The notes beneath the pieces are model-generated. The model was not told the DNA's origin and made no database searches. It saw nothing but the letters and a program-made list of their open reading frames with translations. A stretch of DNA of 62,790 nt from SIG440 sp045647905. Its GTDB lineage: Bacteria > Bacillota > Clostridia > Monoglobales > Monoglobaceae. Below are positions 41,624-50,670 of the stretch, in pieces; the first letter of the stretch is position 1, and every line of letters begins with the position of its first letter. Location of the stretch: NCBI GenBank assembly GCA_045647905.1, contig JAZRMZ010000175.1, positions 1 through 62,790 on the forward strand. Reading direction: 5' to 3'. Made by a program: the position numbers and the translations under genes.

Positions 41624-41658
41624 CGTGCAAATAAAATACATAAAAAGGAGTTGCTTCT

Positions 41659-44600
41659 ATGAAAAGATTTTTTGCGATGCTTTTGGCAATAGCATTGTTT
41701 GTATGCAGTATGCCAATCTTGTCCTTTGCAAAAGCCGAGGTTGTGGTTGAAGGTGCAGCATTCAAGGAATTTATCGGCGGCACAGGTGTTGGACAGGGCG
41801 TTAAGGGTGTTCTGTTTGGCGGTGAGGGACAGACGGCAGTTTATGACGTTGAATTCCCCGAAACGGGAAATTATTTGCTTGAAGAAATTCAATTCGGTTA
41901 TGCTTCAAATGCGGCTTCAAGAGTTGCAAGGGCAAATGTTTTGATTGACGGCAAGGTGGTTGGGGGCTTTGAAACTCCCGAAGTTCCCACAGGCGTGAAC
42001 AGCCAGGTTTATGAAACTGATTTGGTTTTCCCTGTTGAAGCAGGAACGCATGAAATGCAAATTGAGTGGGATATCCATGCGATTATTTCGATTGTGAGCT
42101 TTAAATTCAAAACCATGGCACAAAGCAATGGTGCTGACTTCTCAAAGAACGAAGGGGCTTATAAAAACGTATATTTGCCTGCTGTGATTGAAGCTGAAAA
42201 CTTTGACCTTGGTTTTGACGGCAGCTTTGGTGCAGACGGAAAGAACGACGGAAGAAAGTACAGAAAAGACGAGGCAATTGACATTTATCAGCAGGGACAG
42301 AAGGAAGAATATTATATAGGTCTTCAGTCGGGCGACTGGACAAAATACACCTTTAATGTTCAAAAGGATGATGCTTATGCATTGAAAATTGCATCAACGG
42401 GAACAGGTAAAGCAAAGTTGTATTTTGACGACAACACAAATCCTGCAACGGTTACTATCCCTGCATCAGGCAGTTTTGCGGAAACCGATGCCGTAACGGT
42501 TCTTTTGACAAAGGGTGTTCATTCGGTGACGGTTGAAGCAGAAGGTATTTTGAATATTGATTATATTCACTTCCTTACTTCAACGGGCGGAGAGTACATA
42601 ACTCTTGACCAGCTTGATGACCTTGCAAGATATGAGGAAGAAAAGGCAAATGCTCCTCATCCTGTTTACAAAGAACTTTATGTTTCACCCGACGGTGATG
42701 ATGCCAATACAGGTGAAAAGGACAATCCTTTCAAGACGGTTAAGCGTGCAAAGGAAGAGATTGCAAAGATTAACGATGCCATGGACGGCGATATCATTGT
42801 TAATTTTGCATCGGGATATTATTACCTTCCCGAAACAGAGTATTTCACAAAGGAACACGGCGGCAAAAATGGTTATGACGTAATCTTCAGAGGTGAAGAG
42901 GGTGCAGAAAAGCCAATTATCGGCGGTGGTGTTGAGGTTACGGGCTGGGAACAGACCGAAACTCCCGAAATCTTCAAGGCAAGTCTTGAAGATGTTGAAG
43001 ACACAAGAACCCTTTATATCAACGGTTATGCGGCACAGAGAGCACGCTCAAAGTACCGCTATACGGGTATTGAACATTGGCAGGCAGAAGGAAGCAAGTA
43101 TGAAAGTGACGGATTTACCGTTTCAAAGCACAACTTCCCCAAATTCTCAAAGCCTGAGGATTTGGAGCTTTCATGGAGAATGCTCTGGACAAAACAGAGA
43201 ATGCCTGTTGCGGATATTATAGAAAATGAAGACACCTATACGGTTGTTATGGATCAGCCCTACTGGAACATAGGCAGAACAACACTTTCAGTGGCAAGCA
43301 GACCCAGCATTGATTATTATGCGGCGGCAGCGTCAAGAGGCGCACAGCACGCAAATAGATATTATATTATTGAGAATGCAATTGAGCTTCTTGACGAGCC
43401 GGGCGAATTCTACTTTGACAAGGAAACACGGACAATTTATTATTACCCCTTCTATGAAGAGGATTTGGAAACTGCCGAAGCATATGTTGGCACAACCGAA
43501 ATGATGATGAAGTTCAACGGCGAGAACAAGAACGACAAGCTGAAGAACCTTGTGTTTGACAACCTTTCATTCCGCCACGGTGCATGGAATGAGTTGAGCA
43601 AAACAGGTAAGCGTACAGGTCAGGCTGACAAATACGCTAATGCACCAAATCAGCTCAGTGAGGTTTCGGGCGGTGCAATGGTTCCTGCTCAGATTCAGTT
43701 TAACTTTGCTGACAACATCAGAATCACCAACTGCGAATTTATGAACATGGGTTCAGGTGCGGTTAGCATGGTTGACGGTGTTACAAATGTTCTGTTTGAG
43801 GGCAATATCTTCCGTGACATCAGCGGAACGGGTATTATTATCAGTTCATGGGATCATGGTGTGTATATCACAAATGATATGGAAAAGCCTTCAAATGTTG
43901 TGATAAGAAACAATATGTTCCGTCGTCCTTCAAATGAATTGACTGACACAACAGGTATTGCTGTTTATTATGCGGACAACATTTCAATCACCCACAACTA
44001 TATGAAGGATGTTCCCTATACGGGAGTTACAGCAGGCTGGGGCTGGGCTACAAATGTAGGTAATCCTCAGGTTGGCTGCAGCAACGTTGACATAAGTTAT
44101 AACCGTTTTGAAAATATCATGATGGCAACATCTGACGGTGGTGCGGTTTACACTCTCGGTAACATGGTCAATACCATGGTTTCAAACAACTATATAAATT
44201 ATGCAAGATTTGGTAATGGCGGTATCTATTTCGATAACGGTACAACCTATGCCGTAGCAAAAGATAATGTTGTTTTGAACGTTCCTCGTTGGCAGAAAAA
44301 GAATCCGGGCGGTGATCAATGCTTCTCAATTGACAACTTCACAAATATGAAGCAGAGTCTTGACCTTGACAGCTATCATCCTGCATCGGAAATTACCATA
44401 ACAGGAACAACCTACCTTGCAAGCGACGACATTTCGGGCTATCCAAAGGCTGTTTCAATTGAACAGAATGCAGGTCTTACCGATGAATATAAGCATCTTG
44501 CGGAAGGTCTTGACCTCCCCGAATGGCGTACAGACTTTATGATTTCTGAAGGTGAACATCATTTTGTGGGCAGAAACAACTGGTCTGATGTGACTACTTA

Positions 44601-45549
44601 TGTGGACTTCTATGACACGGCTGATACTCCCGGTGTTTATGAAAAGGTTCTTGGTGAATATACAAACTTTATTGGTGAGACCACAAACACAGAGTGGCAG
44701 GAATACGACTTTGAAATTTATGAAAGCGGAATGTATACCATCAGAATGCAGGGCGGTCAGCCCAGAGGCAATGACGGAACAAAGGTTCGGTTCTGGAGCG
44801 ACGGTGAAATTCTTGTTGAAGCACCCGTTCCCACATTTGTTGCGGGTCAGTATGTAACCGGTGCATTTGACGTTGGTCAGGTGTATATGGAAAAGGGTGT
44901 TCACAGAATCAGAGTTGAGCAGGTTGACGGTAATATGATGGTTGGTCCATTTATGTTTGATGACGGCACAGACAGAATCGAGAACGACGAATTCTATGAT
45001 GAGGGAACGGTTGTTCCGAGAGCTCCTTATGTTGCACCTCCTCCAAAGGTTGAGAAAAAAGCCATGTTTGAGGATATTGAAGGACATTGGGCAAAGGACG
45101 ACATTGAACGTATGGCAAAGCAGAACGTTATCAAGGGCGTCAGCGAAACACATTTTGCTCCCGAAGATAACGTGACGCTTCATCAGGCGATCTGGTTGGC
45201 ACTCCGTGCGGCACATATTCAGTATACTGACGACAACTGGAAGCAAATGGCAGTTGATTACGGAATGCTGAAGGACGTGAACGAGCAGGATGCTCCGATT
45301 TCAAGAGAACGTTTTGCGGATGTTCTGATAAAGGTTTATGTTGCGGTGAACGGCACATATAACCTCACTTATGACGAAAAAGCCTATGCGGATATTGACA
45401 GCATTGATGAAGAATACTTCCACGAGGTTCTGGGGGCAAAAACACTTGGAATTATGAGCGGAAAGCCCGGCAACAACTTTGAGCCCAAATCGTATCTCAC
45501 ACGTGCAGAGGCGGCAACGGCAATACTGAGAATTTACGGTAAGCTTTAA
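41659..45549 (+). CDS. Secreted beta-helix protein with CBM and SLH domains
   Basis: A 1296-residue surface protein. Order: signal peptide (1-25, ending FAKA); N-terminal beta-sandwich (about 28-150); CBM6-like module (about 173-303, starting VIEAENFDLG); a pectate-lyase-like entry segment LYVSPDGDDANTGEKDNPFK (near 338) and a right-handed beta-helix (core about 620-890) with DTRTLYINGYAAQRARS, HGAWNELSK and SDGGAVYTLGN; a second beta-sandwich (about 994-1100); and SLH domains (from about 1134, FEDIEGHWAKDD, the second diverged). Such beta-helix proteins include polysaccharide lyases and GH120-like xylosidases; the exact activity is not evident. It is a close paralogue of the next gene. AAAGGAG precedes the ATG. 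Confidence 0.82.
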   Translation: MKRFFAMLLAIALFVCSMPILSFAKAEVVVEGAAFKEFIGGTGVGQGVKGVLFGGEGQTAVYDVEFPETGNYLLEEIQFGYASNAASRVARANVLIDGKVVGGFETPEVPTGVNSQVYETDLVFPVEAGTHEMQIEWDIHAIISIVSFKFKTMAQSNGADFSKNEGAYKNVYLPAVIEAENFDLGFDGSFGADGKNDGRKYRKDEAIDIYQQGQKEEYYIGLQSGDWTKYTFNVQKDDAYALKIASTGTGKAKLYFDDNTNPATVTIPASGSFAETDAVTVLLTKGVHSVTVEAEGILNIDYIHFLTSTGGEYITLDQLDDLARYEEEKANAPHPVYKELYVSPDGDDANTGEKDNPFKTVKRAKEEIAKINDAMDGDIIVNFASGYYYLPETEYFTKEHGGKNGYDVIFRGEEGAEKPIIGGGVEVTGWEQTETPEIFKASLEDVEDTRTLYINGYAAQRARSKYRYTGIEHWQAEGSKYESDGFTVSKHNFPKFSKPEDLELSWRMLWTKQRMPVADIIENEDTYTVVMDQPYWNIGRTTLSVASRPSIDYYAAAASRGAQHANRYYIIENAIELLDEPGEFYFDKETRTIYYYPFYEEDLETAEAYVGTTEMMMKFNGENKNDKLKNLVFDNLSFRHGAWNELSKTGKRTGQADKYANAPNQLSEVSGGAMVPAQIQFNFADNIRITNCEFMNMGSGAVSMVDGVTNVLFEGNIFRDISGTGIIISSWDHGVYITNDMEKPSNVVIRNNMFRRPSNELTDTTGIAVYYADNISITHNYMKDVPYTGVTAGWGWATNVGNPQVGCSNVDISYNRFENIMMATSDGGAVYTLGNMVNTMVSNNYINYARFGNGGIYFDNGTTYAVAKDNVVLNVPRWQKKNPGGDQCFSIDNFTNMKQSLDLDSYHPASEITITGTTYLASDDISGYPKAVSIEQNAGLTDEYKHLAEGLDLPEWRTDFMISEGEHHFVGRNNWSDVTTYVDFYDTADTPGVYEKVLGEYTNFIGETTNTEWQEYDFEIYESGMYTIRMQGGQPRGNDGTKVRFWSDGEILVEAPVPTFVAGQYVTGAFDVGQVYMEKGVHRIRVEQVDGNMMVGPFMFDDGTDRIENDEFYDEGTVVPRAPYVAPPPKVEKKAMFEDIEGHWAKDDIERMAKQNVIKGVSETHFAPEDNVTLHQAIWLALRAAHIQYTDDNWKQMAVDYGMLKDVNEQDAPISRERFADVLIKVYVAVNGTYNLTYDEKAYADIDSIDEEYFHEVLGAKTLGIMSGKPGNNFEPKSYLTRAEAATAILRIYGKL

Positions 45550-45569
45550 TAGCGAAAGGGCGTGTAAAT

Positions 45570-48500
45570 ATGAAAAAAATTATATCGTCTTTTTTGATAG
45601 TTACATTGCTTGCAGCTTTGGCGGTTATGCCCGCCCAAGCTGCCACGGATGTTGTCATCAATGCATCGGACCAGAGCTATACCGAGCTTGTGGGTACATA
45701 TGATGCAACATATAAGGCATTTATTTTTGGCTCTGCAGGTCAATATGTCAACTATGATGTGGAAATCCCGTCAAATGCTTACTACACATTGGGGCTTCAT
45801 ACTTCATCATACGGAATGAGTCACGCTGCTGATCAGGTTTTTGACATATATATTGATGGCGAAAAGGTTGGAACACATACCCTGAAGAATGAGGACAGAG
45901 TTAAATGGCCAACCTACAATTGGTATGATGCGGTGGAATATCCTTTGACAAAGGGCACACATACCCTGAAGCTTGTGTTTGTTAGTGGGTATCCTTATCT
46001 AAAAACTGTGAGATTCAATGCGAAAGAAGCCTTTGATGCGGCAGAGGTTGTTCTGAATGAGGAAAGCGGAACGATGGATTTGCCATATACAGGTTATTAT
46101 CAGGCAGTTGCAAAAATTTCATCAGAGGCTGCCTCTGAAACCCAAAAAGCAAAGCTGCTGATTGACGGCAGCAACAAAGCATCGGGAACGGTGAATTCTT
46201 CAACCAATGAAATGAGATTCAACATCATGATGCTCACAGAGGGCAGTCACAGGGTTGAACTCCAAAAGCTGTCTCAGGATTATAACGTTGAAAAGCTGAC
46301 GTTTACTTACCTTGGAATTACCGAGAATATGAAACAGTATGTTGAAGCCGAAGGTGTTGTGCAAAGCACGGATGAGGCTGAATCTATTGTTTTCAATGCA
46401 TCGGAACAGAACTATATCAATCTTGACGGTGCAAGGTATGAAGAAACATACAAAGCATTTCTTTTCAGTGCAAACGGTCAATCGGTGAGCTATGAAGTCG
46501 ACATACCCTCAAAGGGTGACTACACTGTGGGAATTCATACTGCATCGTATGGAATGAGCCATACGGCAGATCAGGTTTTTGATATATACGTTGACGGCAC
46601 AAAGGTGGGAACTCATACTCTGAATAATGCTGACAGAGTTGCATGGCCAACCTACACATGGTATGATGCGGTGATTTGCCCCATGACTCAGGGCAAACAC
46701 ACAGTGAAAATTGTGTTTATCAGCGGTTTTCCATACATGAAGACCGTGAAGGTGGAAAAATTCAAGCCTGTGGCTGAACTTGAAGGCAATGGCGGTTTTG
46801 TGATGAACACAAAGCAGTACGGCGAGTTGGATTATGAGATATATGCTCCTGAAAGCGGCAGCTATGAACTTTCGGCAGTGATTGAAGAGTGTAACTACTA
46901 CGCACTTTCAATTGAAGGCGAATTCGGCGAAATATACAAGGTTTACAGACGAAGCGCATCAGAGACAACGGCTTTGGGCGCATACAGAACAGTTGATCTT
47001 GGCAAGCTTGATTTGGCAAAGGGCATAAATCAGGTGAAAATAACCAACATTGCTGAGCCCTCGACTTCGAATTTGGCTCACGGTGATGTGAAAATTGACA
47101 AATTTGTACTGCTTTTTGAAAAACAGCTTGGCGCAACCGATGAAAGTGTTGCAGCGACAACGTACTCAAAGCTCAGCGGTGCTTCGGTTTCAGGTGGCAA
47201 GGTTAATCTTTATACAGGCGATTATGCAGTTTATGATTTTCTTGTTCCCGAAAGCGGATATTATAAGCTGACTGTGAACGGAAATCCTTCGGGAAATGCC
47301 CTTGTGAAGGTGACGGCAGACGGTGCAGGCTCGGCAAAGACCTTGTTCCGAGATGCTGATACAAGAAGCACTGCAATCATCGAGCTTGAAAAAGGAAAAA
47401 CACGTCTGACGGTTGACTGTGATGGCGAGATTGCATTGGATAGTTTCGCACTGGTTGGACCCCTTGGCATAACCCAAGACGAAAGCCGGGCATTTGCTTC
47501 AAAAATAAACGGAGCAAGAGACGGTGCCCAGGTCAAAGAGATTCTGACAGCAGCACAGAATCAGCTTTATATTGATGTGGCAGATGCAACAAGTGGAATT
47601 CTCTATGATGCGCCGGTTTTCAATGGTATGCTGAAAAAGAATTTTGGAAATATTGCAGATGTGGCAAGCGGATTTTCACAGCTTGCGTTCAACAATCTGA
47701 TTAGCCCTGATGTTGTCCTCTTTGATGAATCGGGAAAACGGATTGAAACTTTGAAAAACGGAAATCTGACCATTAAAGCAGATACGTCTTCAATGAACAG
47801 CAAGGGATATATCTTTGCGGCACTTTACAAGAACGACAGCCTGATGTCTGTTGAAACGGGTGTTCTTGAAGACACAATCTCAAGGGTTGAGCTTGAAAAT
47901 GTTGATGTTTCGGAAGGTGTATGGAAGCTACGTCTCTTTTCGATTGACGGCTTTGAAAAAATGATACCCCTTGCAATGTTTACAAACGAGACAATAATTT
48001 GTGTATCCACCAACGGCAATGATGAAACAGGTGACGGAAGCCGAGAAAAACCTTTTGCAACCATCGGCAGGGCGCAAAGGCTTGCACGGACAAAGGTGTG
48101 GGAGGCTCCCGGTGACGTTGTTATCTCCATTGACGAAGGTGTATATAAAATCACCGAACCCCTCAAGTTCTCAAGCGAGGATTCCGGCCGAGGCGGAAAG
48201 GTGATATACAGAGGTGCCGAGAATGGCAAAACTATCATCAGCGGCGGTACAAAAATCGAGGGCTGGCAACAGACCGATGTTCCTGAAATTTATGTTGCCG
48301 ATGCAAGTGACGTGACGGACACAAGAACTCTGTATGTGAACGGTTATCCGGCACAGCGTGCAAGATCCAAGTACCTTTATGAAGCACTTGATTATTACTA
48401 TGCTGAGGGCAGCGAGTATGCTGATGACGGATTAACCGTTTCAACCAACAACTTCCCTGTTATAACAAACAATCCTGAAAATGTTGAGGTTGTATGGAGA

Positions 48501-50363
48501 ATGCTCTGGTGTCACCACAGAACCCCTGTGGAGAACATTGTGAGAAATTCCGACAACACATATTCCATCATTATGGATCAGCCCTATTGGGATTGGGCAA
48601 GAACAAGTCTTTCAAACTACACCAAGCCTATTGTTGATTATATTGGAACATCGCCAAGAGAACAACAGACGGCAAAGAGAACCTTCTATCTTGAAAATGC
48701 TCTGGAGCTTCTTGATGAACCGGGCGAATTCTATTTCGACAAGGATGAAAAGCGGATTTATTATTATCCCTTTGGGGAGGAAAATCTGACGAGTTCTGAA
48801 ACAGAGGTTTATGCAGGAACAACCGAGATGCTTGTTGAGGCAAAGGGCGAAAGCAAGGAAAACAAGCTGAAAAATCTTGTTTTTGAAAATCTGACCTTTA
48901 TGCACGGAGCATGGAATGACGTGAGCAGAACCGGAAAGCGAACAAGTCAGGCAGATAAGTTTGTTTCGGGCTCAAATCAGCTCAGTGAGGTTTCGGGCGG
49001 ATATATGGTGCCTCCTCAGGTGAGGTTTGAATTTGCGGATAATATCGAGATTCTCGGCTGTGAATTTGCTTGTCTTGGCTCAGGTGCACTTGGCTTCATT
49101 GACGGAGTTACCAATTCAAAGGTTGAAGGCAATGTTTTCAGAGACATCAGCGGAACAGGCTTGATTATCAGCAGTTGGGATAACGGAAAGTACCTGAAGG
49201 CAACCACGGAAAAGCGCTCGAATATTGAAGTGAAGAGCAATGTTTGCAGACGTACCGCAAACGAATTTACCGATACCTGCGGAATGAGCATTTATTATGC
49301 GGATAACGTAACCGTGACAAACAATGTCTTCAAGGATTTGCCTTATACGGGCATAACCGCAGGCTGGGGTTGGTCTACCAATGCAGATAGCCCCGAAATT
49401 GGTTGTAAAAACATTGTAATCGGTCATAATTCCTTTGAAAATGTAATGCAGCTCACGTCGGATGGCGGTGCGGTTTATACCTTGGGAAATATGCACGATT
49501 CAGAGGTTTCGAACAACTACATCAACGGTGCAACATACGGAAACGGCGGTATTTATTTTGACAACGGTTCGGCATATGAAACTGCAAAGGATAATGTTGT
49601 TCTGAATGTTCCGAAGTGGCTGAAAAAGAACGTAGGAGGTTATCACGACAAGGCGGTGAACAATTTCACCAATATGGATAAGACTCTTGATGTTGACAAT
49701 TATTCCCTTACGGAAATTGATGTTCAGAACACGGTGTATCTCACAGAAGATACAATATCTCAATATCCCAAGGCGGTTTCCATAATGGAAAATGCAGGGC
49801 TCACTTCTGAATTTGAAAGTCTTGCAGATGGTCTTGACCTTCCTGCGTGGCGTACGGACTTTATGAAGCCCGGAAACGAACCGTGGTATCGTTATGTTGG
49901 CGAAAATTCATGGGTTGACATGGGCAACTGGACAAATTTCCACGACAATAACGGTGCTGAACCGAAGTGGTATAAGACAATTCTTTATGAATTTGCTGAC
50001 TGCGTTGAATTCACCACGGGCGACTGGGTTGAGTATCAGGTTTATATTCCAAAGGATGGAAAATATACCCTGACCTATGAGGCAGGACATCCCGTTAAAC
50101 CGATATTGAGCATTTTGAATCCGAAAATCAGATTCTATGTTGACGGCACAAAGAAGGTGGAACAGCGCGTTCCCACAACTGTTGAAGGACAGTATGTGAC
50201 GGGCGTGTTTGACGGAGGAACGGTGAATCTCACGAAAGGGGTTCACACAATCAGGGTTGAAAGTCCTGACAGACCCATGATGATTGGACCATTCAGATTC
50301 CATGACGGTGCTGAAAGAACAGAAAATGATGCGCTCTTTGATGAAGGCGTTATAGTGAAATAA
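45570..50363 (+). CDS. Giant secreted beta-helix protein with repeated CBMs, no SLH
   Basis: A 1597-residue secreted protein. After the signal peptide (1-25, AQA) come two similar modules of about 125 residues (27-150 and 270-397, both with SYGMSHAADQVFDIY or SHTADQ and WPTYxWYDAV) and further beta-sandwich modules (about 400-800). From about 807 (TNGNDETGDGSREKPF) the protein follows the 41659 product closely through the beta-helix (RTLYVNGYPAQRARSKY, HGAWNDVSR, SDGGAVYTLGN) and the last beta-sandwich, but ends at EGVIVK without SLH repeats. So the catalytic part was duplicated and given different accessory modules. GAAAGGG precedes the ATG, 20 bases after the previous stop. Release into the medium or binding through its CBMs is likely. 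Confidence 0.82.
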   Translation: MKKIISSFLIVTLLAALAVMPAQAATDVVINASDQSYTELVGTYDATYKAFIFGSAGQYVNYDVEIPSNAYYTLGLHTSSYGMSHAADQVFDIYIDGEKVGTHTLKNEDRVKWPTYNWYDAVEYPLTKGTHTLKLVFVSGYPYLKTVRFNAKEAFDAAEVVLNEESGTMDLPYTGYYQAVAKISSEAASETQKAKLLIDGSNKASGTVNSSTNEMRFNIMMLTEGSHRVELQKLSQDYNVEKLTFTYLGITENMKQYVEAEGVVQSTDEAESIVFNASEQNYINLDGARYEETYKAFLFSANGQSVSYEVDIPSKGDYTVGIHTASYGMSHTADQVFDIYVDGTKVGTHTLNNADRVAWPTYTWYDAVICPMTQGKHTVKIVFISGFPYMKTVKVEKFKPVAELEGNGGFVMNTKQYGELDYEIYAPESGSYELSAVIEECNYYALSIEGEFGEIYKVYRRSASETTALGAYRTVDLGKLDLAKGINQVKITNIAEPSTSNLAHGDVKIDKFVLLFEKQLGATDESVAATTYSKLSGASVSGGKVNLYTGDYAVYDFLVPESGYYKLTVNGNPSGNALVKVTADGAGSAKTLFRDADTRSTAIIELEKGKTRLTVDCDGEIALDSFALVGPLGITQDESRAFASKINGARDGAQVKEILTAAQNQLYIDVADATSGILYDAPVFNGMLKKNFGNIADVASGFSQLAFNNLISPDVVLFDESGKRIETLKNGNLTIKADTSSMNSKGYIFAALYKNDSLMSVETGVLEDTISRVELENVDVSEGVWKLRLFSIDGFEKMIPLAMFTNETIICVSTNGNDETGDGSREKPFATIGRAQRLARTKVWEAPGDVVISIDEGVYKITEPLKFSSEDSGRGGKVIYRGAENGKTIISGGTKIEGWQQTDVPEIYVADASDVTDTRTLYVNGYPAQRARSKYLYEALDYYYAEGSEYADDGLTVSTNNFPVITNNPENVEVVWRMLWCHHRTPVENIVRNSDNTYSIIMDQPYWDWARTSLSNYTKPIVDYIGTSPREQQTAKRTFYLENALELLDEPGEFYFDKDEKRIYYYPFGEENLTSSETEVYAGTTEMLVEAKGESKENKLKNLVFENLTFMHGAWNDVSRTGKRTSQADKFVSGSNQLSEVSGGYMVPPQVRFEFADNIEILGCEFACLGSGALGFIDGVTNSKVEGNVFRDISGTGLIISSWDNGKYLKATTEKRSNIEVKSNVCRRTANEFTDTCGMSIYYADNVTVTNNVFKDLPYTGITAGWGWSTNADSPEIGCKNIVIGHNSFENVMQLTSDGGAVYTLGNMHDSEVSNNYINGATYGNGGIYFDNGSAYETAKDNVVLNVPKWLKKNVGGYHDKAVNNFTNMDKTLDVDNYSLTEIDVQNTVYLTEDTISQYPKAVSIMENAGLTSEFESLADGLDLPAWRTDFMKPGNEPWYRYVGENSWVDMGNWTNFHDNNGAEPKWYKTILYEFADCVEFTTGDWVEYQVYIPKDGKYTLTYEAGHPVKPILSILNPKIRFYVDGTKKVEQRVPTTVEGQYVTGVFDGGTVNLTKGVHTIRVESPDRPMMIGPFRFHDGAERTENDALFDEGVIVK

Positions 50364-50374
50364 AAAAAGATTTG

Positions 50375-50538
50375 ACAATCCTTCCATTTGCACAAGGGAG
50401 GCGTGGGTTGTCATGTTGAGCGAAGCCGCAGGCGAAGTCGAAACATCTAAAAAAGAGATCCTTCGATTCCGCTGACGCTCCACTCAGGATGACTGCTCTC
50501 AGTCACTTCATGACAGCTCCCTGATGCTCTGGGGAGCC
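50375..50538. repeat. Composite of A, inverted B pair and A
   Basis: Partial A (50375-50402, cttccatttgcacaagggagg), inverse B (50410-50448, gtcatgttgagcgaagc), forward B (50453-50492, gagatccttcgattccgctg) and A (50493-50538). The inverted B pair can form a stem of nearly 40 pairs. It starts 12 bases after the stop of the giant beta-helix gene. Confidence 0.8.
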
Positions 50539-50571
50539 GAAATGGTGAAAAAATAATATATGCAAAAAAAT

Positions 50572-50629
50572 GAACGGCTCATAGGTGAAAATTCCTTTTG
50601 TAACATCTTTGTGAACCAATGAGCTGTTC
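50572..50629 (+). promoter_or_regulatory. Leader hairpin before the CBM protein gene
   Basis: GAACGGCTCATAGG (50572-50585) pairs with CCAATGAGCTGTTC (50616-50629) with one mismatch. There is an A run but no T run after it on the plus strand, so it is not a normal terminator for plus-strand transcripts. It may protect the message of 50671 or end transcripts from the minus strand. Confidence 0.4.
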
Positions 50630-50670
50630 CAAAAAAATATTTTTATATATCTTAAAGGAGGATATGTAGT

